Below, piece after piece: positions 1-11,793 of a DNA stretch of 64,000 bases. Each line of letters opens with the position of its first letter. Positions within the stretch are counted from its first letter, which is position 1. A program made the translations under genes and the position numbers. Under the pieces are notes generated by a model. The model was not told where the DNA came from, ran no database searches, and saw only the letters and a program-made list of their open reading frames with translations. Origin of the DNA: Zygnema cylindricum (lineage: Eukaryota > Streptophyta > Zygnematophyceae > Zygnematales > Zygnemataceae); the NCBI GenBank assembly GCA_037447655.1, contig JBBHKE010000621.1, forward strand, positions 1 through 64,000, written 5' to 3'.

Positions 1-1642
1 ATGATCATAGTACAACGCACGCCGCCGGAGGAAATTTTTTAGCGAACTGACACGGCGTAGGATGACATTCCGCGGGAAAAAAACCCCGGAAAAAAAAAAA
101 CGCGGACGTAAATCCTGTCATAAGTTGTGTTATGGGATTTTCATGTGATCTTCTTAGATCGCTACTTCGATCAGCGACCGTCCGATCGTCCAAATCTGAC
201 AGTTTAAATTAAAAATACCTCAAGACTCACGGAAAAATATTTTTTTGTCCGAATGTTTTTCAAAATTTAGACATGACGTTTAATTCTCTATCGATCGACG
301 TGCAACTCAACCCTGTTCCTATTTTATTTCATTTTGCGGCCAATACAATATGGGTCTTAAGGGCATATTGTATGTTTTGCGTACAATAGGCATATTGTAT
401 TGGCGTACGGTCACATACTTTTGAACTATGTTTTGAACTATGCTCGGGTTTATACTTTATACTCTAGACGGATACCGCCAAAATCATGAACGAGACATGG
501 CAGTTACCACGTTGTAGCCTCGAGTTCAAACCTTTGTGGAGGTACTCAATTATTTTTTTCAAAAGTTTTTATGTAAAAGTGTATCCGATTGTTTAAAGAG
601 GCATTACTATTTTTTTGTTTTATATTGTTGTTATTATCATTTGTCTTGCAAAATAAAGTAAAAAATGTTTCGAATTTTGTACTCCAAGCTCCAATTTCCA
701 AACCTTTCAAAGCCAAAACAACTTTGGAGGTTTTAAAAGTTGCATACGAAATAAATGTTTCTATAGGTACGAAAACTATATTTGTTTATTTGTCAGAAAT
801 ACACGTGCTTGATGTGTTTGGTACATCTCTACACACGAGCGTTTTTGTTGTTGATATTGTGGTAACTAAAAGTGACGTGTTATATTATCTATGCGAATAT
901 ATCTTTTTTTTGTTTGTTAAAACTTTAAATCAGTTCTATTATCTAATTACCTTTAATGATGTAAAATGTTGTATTTTGGGATTTCATATTTTATCCTCAT
1001 TTTTAATCCTCTATCGTGTATTGAAAAACTGTACAATAAGACTTACTACAGTACTCTAAAGTACTATAAAGTACTGTACTGTAGTTTTTTGCTATTCCAC
1101 ACAACTAACCGTTATTACTGCTAAACATTTGTAAGGCCGTCGAACCGGTTTCTCATCGTACGACTATCCGATTTGAAAGCGCGATATTGCATGTGAAAGG
1201 TGTGCCTCCTTCCTAAATTTACTCTGACAGTCGATTTAGAGCTCTACGGCTGCGATTAACCAAAGCATCATTTTTGACACTAATACCGATGGCGAGTGTA
1301 GCTTTGTTATAATTGTGTAGACGTGGGTGAGTCCTATATATATTCACACTTAAGTAATAATATGCTTGTATATTATTATGTATATATGCATAAATATAAT
1401 GCGTCTTATTTTGGATTTTAACGAATAGTCTAACCGTTTACTACATTTTACGAACTGTAAATTAAATTGACTTTGCATTACTAAATATGGTGTACTTCTA
1501 CTACAAAACTCATTGTAAATAAGTCAGCTTTTATAAATATTTGGGTTAAATAGTGGATACATAAAAAAGGGAGAGACTTTATGAAAGCAAGCACTTTTGA
1601 GAAAAATAAATTGCAAAATGACACTCATGTTTATCACTTACA
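1..1642. other. AT-rich stretch, no supported gene
   Basis: No recognisable coding region, RNA gene or transposon end. An open frame at 589-1059 (156 codons, plus strand) is hydrophobic and rich in Phe, Leu and Val, as expected of AT-rich DNA read by chance, and I recognise no domain in it. Around 345-410 the motif catattgtat recurs in both orientations and could form a weak hairpin. Confidence 0.5.
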
Positions 1643-1819
1643 CTATTCACTAGTGTTGGGTATCGATGACCATTTGCCGATATTCAATATATATCGAACT
1701 TCAGGTACCCGGTAATCGATATATCGCTTCGATATATCGAAAATCAAAATATCGCAATATATGGCCGATATATCGTATCGCCAATACATCGAGGCTTCTT
1801 AAAAAAAAAAAAAACTTGG

Positions 1820-2075
1820 TAGTTGCTACTGCTACTAATACTACTGTTGCTGCCACTACCAATGTGCTACTGCAGCTGGTAGTACTAGCTACTGCTTATG
1901 CCTGCACCTAGTATTAGCTGCAGCTGCTAGTACTAGCTTATGCCAGTACTAGTACTATTGCAGCTGCAAGTACTAGGTGCAGGTGTTGCCAGCTGTTGCC
2001 AGAACTAGTGCTACTGCACTGCTACTACGACTGTTGCCACTACTAGTGCTACTGCAGCAGGTAGTACTAGCTACT
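1820..2075. repeat. Imperfect CTA/CTG triplet-rich tract
   Basis: The stretch is built from degenerate gctact, actagta and gctgcag units, giving many short palindromes such as CTGCAG and ACTAGT. It lies inside the hAT-like element and looks like decayed simple sequence. Confidence 0.6.
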
Positions 2076-2495
2076 GCTACTCCAATTAATAAAAATAATA
2101 ATAAGAATTCACAATTTGTACACTTCATTTAATAATTTATAAAAATAATAATAAAAATTATCATTTTGTACACTTCCAAAAATAATTAATAAAAATAATA
2201 ATAAACTTCACATTTTGGTACACTTCATAAAATAATTCATAAAAATAAAAGTTAAAAATAACATTCTAAACACTTCAAAAAATAAACTCTGAAAACAAGA
2301 ATAAAAAATTATACCAATTTGACTGCAGATTGCAGATTGGTGGGTATTCAATCTCGGACAGTATATAATTTTTTTTTTCATATCATACTGACTAAATCAG
2401 TGTGAAATTTCAAATTTTCGTATGTGAAGTTTTGTACGTAGTACGTACTAAATAAGTAACTATATGAATTATTAACTATATGAATTACAGTATTA

Positions 2496-3197
2496 GGGTG
2501 ACGTTCCATCAGGCGAAAAGTGGCGTAGTTTACAGAAATCTGCGACCCTCCGTACCAAATCGTACCGCCAATTTGTTTTTATACGAAAAACAACATTACA
2601 GAGAATCTTGCCGATACACTCCGAAGGTCTTGGATGTAATTTTGGCCGTCGGATGTTCATCTGCGAGGAGTTCCCTTCATTTTTTTCTGTAACTGTCAAC
2701 CCACCTCGAAGAGGTGGGTTGGCAGATACAGAAAAAAAAATTATTGACACGCTAGACGATTAAGCTACGTGTCATGATGCAAAACCAACGAGAAATCTTA
2801 AGTTTTGCACATGACCGGCTTCCAAAAATACAACCGAAAATAAAAACGAAATTTTGTAACATTCCTGCCATTTGCTTAAAGAACTTTGTTCGTCACTATT
2901 TCTAAAGGCTTCGCTATGTTAAAACCGAACCCTATAATGGCCGGCGACAGACGCGTCTGCAGTATAAAGTTTCATTGATGACATTTCGGAGGTACATGGT
3001 ACGCAAGTCAAGTTTTGAAGCTAAGTTTGTCGGTGCTAAAAATTTGAAAGATATTCAATATCACATCGTAGCTTGCGTGGCGCCAGTCAATTCAGAGCAC
3101 GTGACTTAAAGACTCTACATGATGGAACATCGACTCAATCGACCCGGTCTGTAGCGTTTGCCGTACAATTACAAAAACGTATGATGGAACTTCACCC
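2496..3197. mobile_element. Harbinger/Tourist-like element nested in the hAT-like element
   Basis: The left end GGGTGACGTTCCATCAG and the inverse of the right end GGGTGAAGTTCCATCAT match at about 15 of 17 positions. Both sides are flanked by TTA (2493-2495 and 3198-3200). A 3-bp TTA/TAA target duplication is characteristic of PIF/Harbinger. No transposase is visible in its 702 bp, so it would be a non-autonomous (MITE-type) copy. A long hairpin lies inside it. Confidence 0.6.
2681..2737. other. Long near-perfect hairpin
   Basis: Two 27-base arms (2681-2707 and 2711-2737) are inverted complements with only two mismatches, separated by a GAA loop. The stem core is CAACCCACCTC/GAGGTGGGTTG and the arms end in T and A runs. 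On the plus strand the 3' arm is followed by A rather than T, so it is not a Pol III terminator. It could be a MITE core or a small-RNA hairpin source. Confidence 0.75.
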
Positions 3198-3465
3198 TTA
3201 GTACTTTTTTGTCGGTTACAATTTGCGGCGTTACCTTTAAGTCATAGAACGAGAATCACGTCGTACGTCGCGTATCAGAAATTTGTCTTTATCGCTAAAA
3301 CAACATAATAATATAAAATGTTAAATTTATAAAATACAATATATCGCGATAACTTATGTTGGTCTCGGTACGATATATTGAGGACTTTGCTCGATCGATA
3401 TTCGATATATCGAATATCGAAATATCGCGATATGAAATTACCCGATACCCAACAACACTATTCAC

Positions 3466-4294
3466 ATATAATCCAATTATTTACTAGTGTTATATTTGTT
3501 TGGTCATTTTCGCTTATCTTTTAGTAGGACAATGAGCTCAACATTCTCTAGACCCGCGACTGCTTACAACAACGGTTTAGTTGGTTTGGTTGAGGTAAAA
3601 TTATTATATTTCAATTGGGTAATGTTATTTCATGTAGTACGTTTTCGTTCACTTGGGTCGTCTAAACACATACCACAAATGCAATATTACTCTCTCGTTT
3701 TCATATAGTTTAAATAAGACCAAATATTATTCTTTTAATCTAAGGTGATCCAATAAATAAAAGGTTATTGAAGTATATATTGGAGACCAATATGATCCAA
3801 TTATTTGAGCAACAAATCCTTGTTTCGAAATTATGATTCACCATTTATAGTGTTTGGAAATTTATTGCGGAATTAGAACCTTATAAAGAGAGAAAAAAAT
3901 TAGTAGAGCCGCTTAAAAAATAACGAAATTAAGCTGGGTGGAGGGAGAATCCAATGCTTTCCTCTGAGCAACCTTTTTTTTCCAAGGCATAGCATATTTA
4001 CTTAACAAAACCAAAGAGCGTGTGTATACAACAAAATCATACATTTAAGTACAAAAGTATACAAGATTGTTCAATGTCATCTTAGGCACTTCGTTTTATA
4101 AAAGCGTGATATGAGGAATAAACAAATTTAACCCAAAAAACAGAACTTTTTAAAAAAATCAAGATGGTAAACTACTGAGTAAACGAGCACGAAAAATAAC
4201 AAGCAATAACAAAATTGAAAAACCAAAAAAGTGAAGTTAGGTGGAAGCAACAAAAAAGGGAAACAAATCAAAAGAGATTAAAACAATTGACTAA
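3466..4294. other. AT-rich intergenic DNA, nothing recognised
   Basis: I see no gene, tandem repeat or terminal inverted repeat here. Confidence 0.5.
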
Positions 4295-4797
4295 TCAAAT
4301 AATAGAGTAACGTAACGTTATAGTATGCTCACCGGATTCAAGCCCATGTCTTAATACACCTATTTGAAAAACTACAGTTCGCACGATATAGTCCTCTTTC
4401 TCGTGGCTATATTGTAACTTGCCTTTTTGGGCATGCACAACGATGTTATGTTTTTCTTGACACCTTTGCACCCACATTTTATAAATCATTGCCTGAATTT
4501 CGGAACCATCCTTGTTGAACCACTCTGGGCCGTAGTCTTGTCTCCTTAGTTTTATGATGTCTTTTGCGATGTCCCCAAGAATTGAAGTTTACATCTTCAT
4601 CCTTGCTAAAATGGTTGAAGTACTCAAGTAACTCTTTAGGTACAATACTCACCCACGTGAATTTCTTTTTTCCTCGTCCATGCAATGCTTTGGTGACCGC
4701 CACCGATTTTCTCCCAAATCATGAGGAAAAGATCGTCTTTATTCTATCTCGTACCCTACAAGAGTCGACCTCCTTTCTGTCCACCATCGTTTAACTT
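4295..4797 (-). pseudogene. Decayed coding remnant of unknown identity
   Basis: Two minus-strand frames (4479-4703 and 4295-4489) overlap. Together they read like one protein with a frameshift: a basic segment with KKKFTWVSIVPKELLEYF, then RPRVVQQGWFRNSGNDL, continuing in the next frame as MWVQRCQEKHN. Composition is more protein-like than the AT-rich background. I recognise no family. It may belong with the degenerate coding DNA at 5321-6367, which has the same orientation. Confidence 0.3.
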
Positions 4798-5320
4798 TTT
4801 GGTACCCTGTTGAAAAGAAATAATGTAAATAAAAAATTAATGTTTGAGGTTATGTGACAGTTATTCATATAATTTTTGTGCAAGTCACTACATTAAGTGG
4901 CAATAAAACGAGGGAGGCAATATTCAGCGACGATGTTCGGACGTCCCTGATTCAGCGACGACCAAGTGTCGTTGCTTGTTCACCGTTGACATAGTGTCAT
5001 TGCTTGGTCATCTCTTAACTAGAGATGACATAAAGTCGACGTCCGACAAGCGATGAGACGTTGTGGTAGCCGAATATGAACTATTCACAAGACTCTCTTG
5101 TTGCTAAGTCGGTAATGAGGTGTTGGCGACGACAGCAACACAATTTGAGGAGTTAAAAACAAAATTACATTGAAGGTTTGAGGAAAGGGGAGAGGGAGGG
5201 GAAATTCCAACGGAGAGGGCCAAAAGATTTACAAGCGAAATATTGGGGGACGTAACATATGCAATCGGAATACGTATTCGTCGACTCAAAGGCACAATTT
5301 TCAATTTATACCTTTCCCCA
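4798..5320. other. No gene; short decayed repeats
   Basis: The stretch holds repeated gtcgttgcttg/agcgacgac motifs at about 4930-5050. Similar CGTCG-rich motifs occur at 13,480-13,800 on the far side of the copia insertion. No coding signal is supported. Confidence 0.4.
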
Positions 5321-6367
5321 TTAGCGTCGCCTAACTCTCTCAAGCTCTTGTGTCAAAGTGTCAACCATGCGGCGAAGCTCTCTCATGGCCATGACTTGAG
5401 CCGCCATCCGTCTATTGAGATCTTGAACTTCATGCCTTAATTGCTCTATTTTCGGTGGTGGAGGGGCCTCATTGACTGATGGAACCCTCGAAATTCCCCA
5501 AAGAAAGATACGTCTCACTCATACATTATAGAAGCGTTGCAAAATCGCACTTTGGGCATCTAGGAATTCGTTTAGATCTGGGGTGGGGATTGCACGACGA
5601 AAAATAGCGTACAAGTATGGTTCCCAAGGGTGCTAATGGCGAAGTACCTCCAGGACATCAATTTGAAATTCGTTTCTTCGATGGACAATCCATGTTAAAC
5701 GCTCATCATAGGGATGAAAATGCCTAACGTAAGGGAAATTCGACGCATGGTTTTGGGAGGAGATGTACAACCATGTTGGATGGAAGGGGACATCCAAAGG
5801 ATTATTAAGGACTTGCAAAACGAGGTTCAACCACCAGTCGATGGGCCGAGGCTCCCCATACCGCCAATGGTCCCCTATTTCAACCGGGATAAATGGCCTC
5901 AGTTATAAGAAGCCATCCATAGCCTCATCTCCAGTGGGAGGCTGGCCAATCAATCTTCCTTCGACAAACCCACGCCGGTTTGACGACCCGAGCACACCAC
6001 GAAAGCTCGCGAAGGAAAACCCATCACCTCGCTTCGCTGACATGTTTTCCAATTCTTTCGCTTCGAGATTCTTCGCATTAGTGGTGGTCTTTCCTCGTAT
6101 TTGCCACCGAATGTCACTTTGAAGGGACGACCGTTCCTCTTCCTCACGTGGTTCATCCCCCTCCTCTATACTTTCGTCTAGTTCATACCCCTCCTCTATA
6201 CTTTCGTCCGTGTCGGTTCTCGAGGAGACATACTCGTCAGCAACTATTTTACCCCCTTCCACTTCCCGGGCGGCTCTTTTTTCAGTTTCGTCCCTTTCAT
6301 CATGTAACTCCTACACCGCCACACTTCCCGTTACTACCCTGTCCGCTACCATCCCCTACGTTCCTAC
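5321..6367 (-). pseudogene. Degenerate charged/coiled-coil protein gene, downstream part, split by a copia insertion
   Basis: Minus-strand frames run in series. First comes an acidic segment (5903-6262: DESIEEGYELDESIEEG, then a segment with SFRGVLGSSNRRGFVEGRL). Next is a conventional-looking stretch at 5633-5830 (VPFHPTWLYISSQNH, HFHPYDERLTWIVHRR). Last is a heptad-rich coiled coil at 5321-5518 (KIEQLRHEVQDLNRRMAAQV). Single stops (near 5636 and 5520) and frame changes separate them. The upstream half lies across the copia element at 12823-13266, in the same orientation. I do not recognise the family. It may be a host gene or the body of another transposon. Confidence 0.4.
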
Positions 6368-7422
6368 TGTAAATCTGAGCCCTCCATAAGTCCTCAGAGT
6401 GGACAGCTTCCAAGAAGCCTCTAGGATAACCCTGACCCCTTTTTGTTTCAGCAAGAACCATTGCCACCCTAGCAGACAATAACTCTGACCACCTTCACCC
6501 TTTTAAAGGCAAGACTCCCCTGAGTCGATAGCAAAAAGAATCTCTGAATTTGCTCCCCTAAGCAGTAAGTTATGGAGGGTCAAAGTTGACATTTTGTACA
6601 GAAGCTCTCTAGGAGAGAGGATCCTATCTCCTAATTTTTCTAAGTCCTATCTCTCTCTCATACTCTATCTTCTGATGTACGAAGCCAATCAGATTATACT
6701 TCCATACACAAAAGTACAGTTGTCGGTGTACTTTTTGTACAAACACTATACGACATGGCCTAAATGTCGACACGTGGTATATCCGGATTCGCTCCCTTAA
6801 TCCTCAGAGATGCCGCGATCCAATGTCATTCCGCCACGTGTCATCCGATGTGGCGATGACCAAAAACCGCCGAAATCCTCTTCCGCGATCTCGGCGTTAA
6901 TTCCGCCTGTTCGGTTAAATTCACATTAATCGTAACCGTAAAAAACACATGCGCGGTATTCGTTTCGGTAAAAAAATAAATGCGCGGTATTGGTTTCTTA
7001 TCCGTACCGTAATCCGTAATTTTACATTACTGGATCTATGTATCCCGTAAACAATTACAGTTAAATGAATTATCCTACCTGTTAATGTTTAATAAAATAT
7101 CAAACCATATAGTACGTAACACTAGTTAAAGATTTAACAGCCAAGGCTACCGGCTACCGGCTGCTTCCCGTCCGGCAAGTACCAGGATCAAATCCTGTGG
7201 CCGGCACATATCTTTTTACTAAATAAACCCCTAAATAATATATATTTCCCGTAAACCTCTGGATAGCCTAGGTAGTCGTGGCTCCAGCTTCCTCTCCAAT
7301 TTCTCAGTGACTGCGACAAGTTTGAGAGTTTGACAGAGAAGTTAGAGGTAGACTCCCTCGGCTTCTTTCTATATTTCGATTAAGACCTAGAAAATACTTA
7401 AAACGGACCATTAATTTCTACA
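6368..7422 (-). repeat. 3' LTR of copia-1
   Basis: On the minus strand it starts TGTAGAAATTAATGG directly after the polypurine tract and ends GATTTACA. It contains an internal stretch on the plus strand (about 7140-7205) with a Pol III B-box-like GGATCAAATCC at 7185-7195. Near its end lies an ATG followed by six open codons (MEGSDLQ), matching the gag start in the 5' LTR. Confidence 0.93.
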
Positions 7423-7438
7423 CTCCCCTTATTTTCTA
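7423..7438 (-). other. Polypurine tract of copia-1
   Basis: The minus strand reads AGAAAATAAGGGGAG immediately before the TG of the 3' LTR. This is the expected plus-strand primer position. Confidence 0.85.
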
Positions 7439-7499
7439 GTCAATCTTTAATTTCAGACCACACTTCTCCCTGCAGAAAATTAGCTTAGGGGAAGGCACA

Positions 7500-9006
7500 A
7501 TTTTGGTCATCATATCTGCTACCATCTCACTATCTGGTCAGTACTCTAAACTGTATATTTTGTTTTCTACTTTCTCTCTAACAAAGCTGAGTTTGATGTC
7601 CATGTGTTTGGCTTTAAAATGATGTTTAGGATTGGCATAAATAGCGATTGCTGCCTGATTATCACAAAAAAAATTCTGCACACCACTCTTAAGTTGACCA
7701 AGCTCACCGCGCAAAGACTTTACCCACGACAATTCTTTTACAGCAGAGCAAGAGTCCATATACTCAGCCTCCATGGTGGACTGAGCAATAACTTTTTGTT
7801 GTTTGCTACTCCAACAGCAAGCCCCATCACCCACATATAATACATATCCAGAAGTGCATCTCCTCATCGGAGCATCACCATAACTAGCATCACTCGAAGA
7901 AGTGATGTCAGTATTCTCCCCACCCAAATGCAACCATATATCCCTAGTTCCTATCAAATATCTAAGGACTCTCCTAGTTGCCTCCCAATCCCTCTTAGTG
8001 GGAGCATTTAGACTTCTACTCAACACTCCTACAGCAGCAGCTAAATTCGGCCGGGTACAATTCATAAAATAGATTAGACTTCCCACTACTTGCTTGTAAG
8101 GAATAGTCTGCAAGAACTTCTGTTCTTCAGGAGATAATTCCTTGTCTAAGACTATGACTCCTTCTTCCTCACTCCCCTCACTTCCCTTCTTCAACTCCAT
8201 TGGAGTTGTACAACTATTAGCTTTATCCATCTGAAATTATTCAAGCATGTTCCCTATTGCTTCCTTTTGAGTCAATCGTATTATTTTTCTTTTTCGGTCT
8301 CTCTCTACTTGAATTCCCAAAATATATTTTGCTTCCCCCATATCCTTCATTTCAAATCTCCCCTTAAGATCGGTTTTCAGTTTATTAATTTTTTCTATTG
8401 ATTTACTTAAAACAAGCAAATCATCAACATAAATTGCAATAAGTATAAAACCTTCCTCATCTTCGAAAACATAGATTGAGTGATCTGAGCTGATCCGAAT
8501 ATATCCCAGACCGGTAAGAAACTCATCAAGCTTCTTATTCCACTGTCGAGGCGCCTGTTTCAAACCATAAAGAGATTTAATCAGCCGACATACCTTACTC
8601 TCCTCTCCTTCCTCCACAAACCTTTTGGGTTATCACATGAAGATCTCCTCTTCCAATTCTCCATGCAAAAAGGTTGTCTTGATGTCCATCTGGTGCACTT
8701 CCATGTGTTCCGCTGCTGCCAGGCTGAGAAGTATGTGGACGGAGGGAAATCTGACGACCGAGCAAAGGTTTCCTCGTAGTCAATTCCCTCCTTTTGTGTA
8801 AATTCCTTTGCCACTAATCGGGCCTTGTAGCACTCGATTGTGTTATCTGGGTTCAGTTTTAATTTGAAAACCCACTTACAACCGATAGGTTTTTGGTTAG
8901 GTGGACAATCCACTTGCTCCCAAGTATCGGCTGCCATAATTAAGGCCATCTCCTCATTGATGGCTGTCTTCCACCGGTTTCTTTCTGGACAATTCATCGC
9001 CTCTCC
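7500..9006 (-). pseudogene. copia-1 reverse transcriptase and RNase H, broken
   Basis: The RT fingers are seen as KWVFKLKLNPDN and KARLVAKEFTQKEGIDYEETFA (about 8860-8770). A frameshift follows near 8760-8630, then LYGLKQAPRQWNKKL and the catalytic YVDD (about 8431). RNase H is seen at 7538-8230 with SDASYGDAP, the MEAEY box and HHFKAKHMDI. A TAA near 8234 interrupts the RT-RNase H link, where the related element at 61.1-64 kb has a Lys codon. A TGA at about 7538 precedes the usual C-terminal MTK segment. The polymerase would copy element RNA into cDNA inside virus-like particles. Confidence 0.9.
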
Positions 9007-10659
9007 ATAAGTTGGAGGTTCATCTTGATGAGATAGTTTAGTTACCTTGTTATTAACCTGTTTTTCTTGCAGTCTTTTGCTACTTCTCCTTCCCCCCTCA
9101 AAATCTGAGGCCGGAATAGATGGTTCTCGTGGTTTCTTTCGAACAAACTCGGATTCTCCCCTATCCCTTGATTCCGAATACATTTCCACCACGTCTTCCG
9201 CTTCGAGTAGAGTTGTCACTGGATTTTCCAGAGCCGAGTCCTTTTTGGTGTGATATGTACCTGCAAGAATGTCATATTCTCTAAAACCTGGATAGTTAGG
9301 AAGCTCAAAGTCATCGGAATTTTCTGACTCAAATGTGATTTTTGCTGACTTTGTATACTTGAAAGGATCCACACACTTTCTTTCATTCATAACTACTAGA
9401 TGCTTTACTAAGATTATATCTTCCCTTTTTAGATCGTAAACTCTACATCCTTTAACATCCTCATCATATCCTAATAAGTATCTCGGTTTTCCTTTAGGAT
9501 CTAGCTTCAAATTGGACCGATATGTATCTAGACTGAATACTTGACTGCCGAAAACCTTTAAGTGAGATATGTTTGGTTTCCGGCCTGTCCATCTCTCATA
9601 AGGTGTTTGATCTTTCATAGTTGAAGTAAGAACTCTATTTTTGAGGTAATTAGCACAGTTCATTGCTTCTGCCCAAAACCTTTTTCCTATCTTTTTATCT
9701 GACAACATACTTTTAGCACTATCACTTAGTGTTCTATTTAACCTTTCAGCTACCCCATTCTGTTCCGGGTTTTCTTGAACTGTCTTTTGGTGTTGGACCC
9801 CATCTTCCCTCAGAAAATCCTCAAATTGGTTAGAAGTATACTCTCCACCATTGTCACTCCTTACTCTCTTGATTGGAGTTTCATGGAGTTTTTCGCTCCA
9901 TGCTTTATATTGCCTAAAACAATCCTGAGCTTCGGACTTGTTTTTCGAAAAAATACACTCGGGAATACCGAGACCAATCATGAGTGATAGTCATCATAAA
10001 TCTCTTCCCCCCCGTTGAGGGCACTTTAGCCGGTCCCCAAATATCTGTGTGTACTAGATGTAGAATTTTTTCTCCCTTATAGGTGGCTATTTTAGGAAAG
10101 GGTAATCTGTGTGTTTTACCTTGAGCACATCCACTACAATCACTTATATTATCACTCTCACTGAACTTAATCCCTTCCACCACTCCCATCTTTTTCATCT
10201 CTCTTAACTTATCTAGATTCACATGCCCAAGCCTCTTATGCCACATCATAATATCATGAACAGCAGCATAATAAAATTTCTTTGTTTCATTATTTAAAAC
10301 CAGCCTAAACATCCCATGGCTACCTTTCTCAACAATGAAATAGACATCCTCCTCAAAACTAGCAGTAAAGACTCCTTCCCTAGTGCTAGTAAAAAAACCC
10401 TTATCATTAAATACAGATGTAGAGATGAGGATTTTGTTCAGCTCCGGAATAAACAATACATCAGAGAATGTTACTATGGATGTTTTTCCTTCTACTAACA
10501 CTTTCAAATCTACCGATCCTACAAGAGTAGTGGTGATTATCCTCCCATCCCCGTACTGTATCTCTACGGTGGAAATCTTTCTTATCTTAGTGAATAGGTG
10601 CCTATCCTTACACATGTGTTTGGAGGCACTTGAATCTACAATCCAGCCTGCTTCACCTT
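9007..10659 (-). pseudogene. copia-1 protease and integrase, broken
   Basis: The protease site reads VDSSAS (about 10636) where copia proteases have D-S/T-G-A, so the key Gly is replaced by Ser. The integrase zinc region is present (MWHKRLGHVNLDKLREM, then CSGCAQGKTH). The catalytic core shows HTDIWGP, SDNGGEY and NPEQNGVAER, so D, D and E are all in place. A frameshift at about 9950-9980 separates the first catalytic Asp from the other two. A C-terminal acidic tail (about 9240-9010) leads into RT. Confidence 0.9.
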
Positions 10660-11793
10660 TCAATCCACCGTAAGCATATTTATGCCTTCGTGGAATTTTG
10701 ACCTCGTTTTTCGCCTCCAACTCCTCATCTAAAAGGAGCTCATCGTACTCGTCCTCGGATTTCGCCTCATGTACCTGTGTCACAAGGGCCTTTTTCTTTC
10801 CTCTCAGGGTACCACCGATCTGCCCTTCCTTTAACCGAAGCTCGGTTAGCTTAGTGCACTTTGCCATATAGTGCCCAGGTTTCTTACAAAAATGACATAA
10901 ACCTTTTGGAACCCTTGGTCGAAACTCGTTAGTTTGATTTTTCTGCTCCCTCCCCCCATAGTATCCGACCGGTTTCCGGGAAAATTTTTTCCTCCAATCG
11001 GTCGCAGTTGCCAAGGCTTGGCCACTCTTTCCTCCCCTTCGGATCTCAATCGTATTCTCTCGAACGAGAATCATCCCTACCACTGAGTTCCATATCCACC
11101 TTGAGTCCGGCAAGTCTTGCACACGATTGACTAAGTTCTCGAACTCATCGGGTAACTTCATCAGTAAACAGTTAACCTTTTGTTTTTCACTAAAATCTTT
11201 TCCCGCGCTCTCTAGCTCCATGAAGAGTGTACAAGCTCATTGCAAAAATCCAACATATTTCCCCCTTTGTATACATACTCCTTAACTTTCTGATCAGCCA
11301 ACTGTTGTTGCTGAATCGTACCACTTCGGTACATCTCTATGAGAGCCATCCAAAGATCGGATGCCATTTCTACCTGCAAATGAGGACATGCAAGTCCTTG
11401 AGTGAGATGGCGTAGGATGAAGTGCTTTGCCGCCATATTGTTGAAGTCGTAGGTTTTAGTATCATTCTACTCGTTCCTCTGAATAGGAGACATGAATGTC
11501 GAATCATTTGCTATTAGTGTGGTCGTCTCCTTCTCCTTTCTTTTGTCCACCACCTCTCCTTCCTTTGTTTTCTCTGTTGGAGGTGGATCCTCTTTCATGG
11601 TGAATCTACTTCCTCCAAACCCTGGAGGGATTGAAAGACTTGATGGACGCCCCAACCCTCCACTCACTATCCCCCAAAACCTTTTTTCGCATAAAGTTCC
11701 TATCATCATACTTTCCGAGTATATGAAGCCAGTTCCATTAAATATTGGTACCCTAGAAGCTGGGCCCATAACCTGAAACTCTGAGACCTCCAT
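10660..11793 (-). pseudogene. copia-1 gag, broken
   Basis: This is a structural capsid protein of the copia UBN2-type gag. The start ATG at 11793 lies inside the 5' LTR, and the frame crosses the primer site (VMGPASRVPIFNG). Central gag is split between frames (11467-11793, 11212-11436, 9914-11221). A CCHC zinc knuckle CHFCKKPGHYMAKC (CX2CX4HX4C) sits at about 10900-10855. A stop near 11467 and a frameshift near 11215 disable it. The related gag at 46867 also starts within the LTR. Confidence 0.85.
11760..11773 (-). other. Primer-binding site of copia-1, half-tRNA type
   Basis: Directly after the 5' LTR the minus strand reads GGTTATGGGCCCAG. It is complementary to the anticodon stem-loop of initiator tRNA-Met (GGGCCCATAACC), not to the tRNA 3' end used by most plant copia elements (TGGTATCAGAGC). 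Drosophila copia, yeast Ty5 and Volvox Osser are known to use this half-tRNA priming. Confidence 0.8.

Larger units (their letters stand above)
1651..3457. mobile_element. hAT-like non-autonomous DNA transposon
   Basis: The left end reads TAGTGTTGGGTATCG and the right end is the near-perfect inverse (CGATACCCAACAACA). The element is flanked by the direct repeat CTATTCAC at 1643-1650 and 3458-3465. An 8-bp target duplication and a TAGTG start are hallmarks of the hAT superfamily. Both subterminal regions are packed with ATCGATATATCG-type palindromes, possible transposase sites. No transposase is encoded. The interior holds a triplet-rich stretch and a nested Harbinger-like element. Related copies are seen at 43482-45350 and, as a short remnant, near 55577-55668. 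Confidence 0.8.

Noticed and set aside
589-1059. 156-codon plus-strand frame
   Set aside because: Hydrophobic, Phe/Leu/Val-rich composition matches AT-rich DNA read by chance; no motif, no repeat partner and no supporting context.
7140-7205. tRNA gene in the LTR
   Set aside because: Only a B-box-like motif and partial arm-like stems; no cloverleaf or acceptor stem could be drawn.
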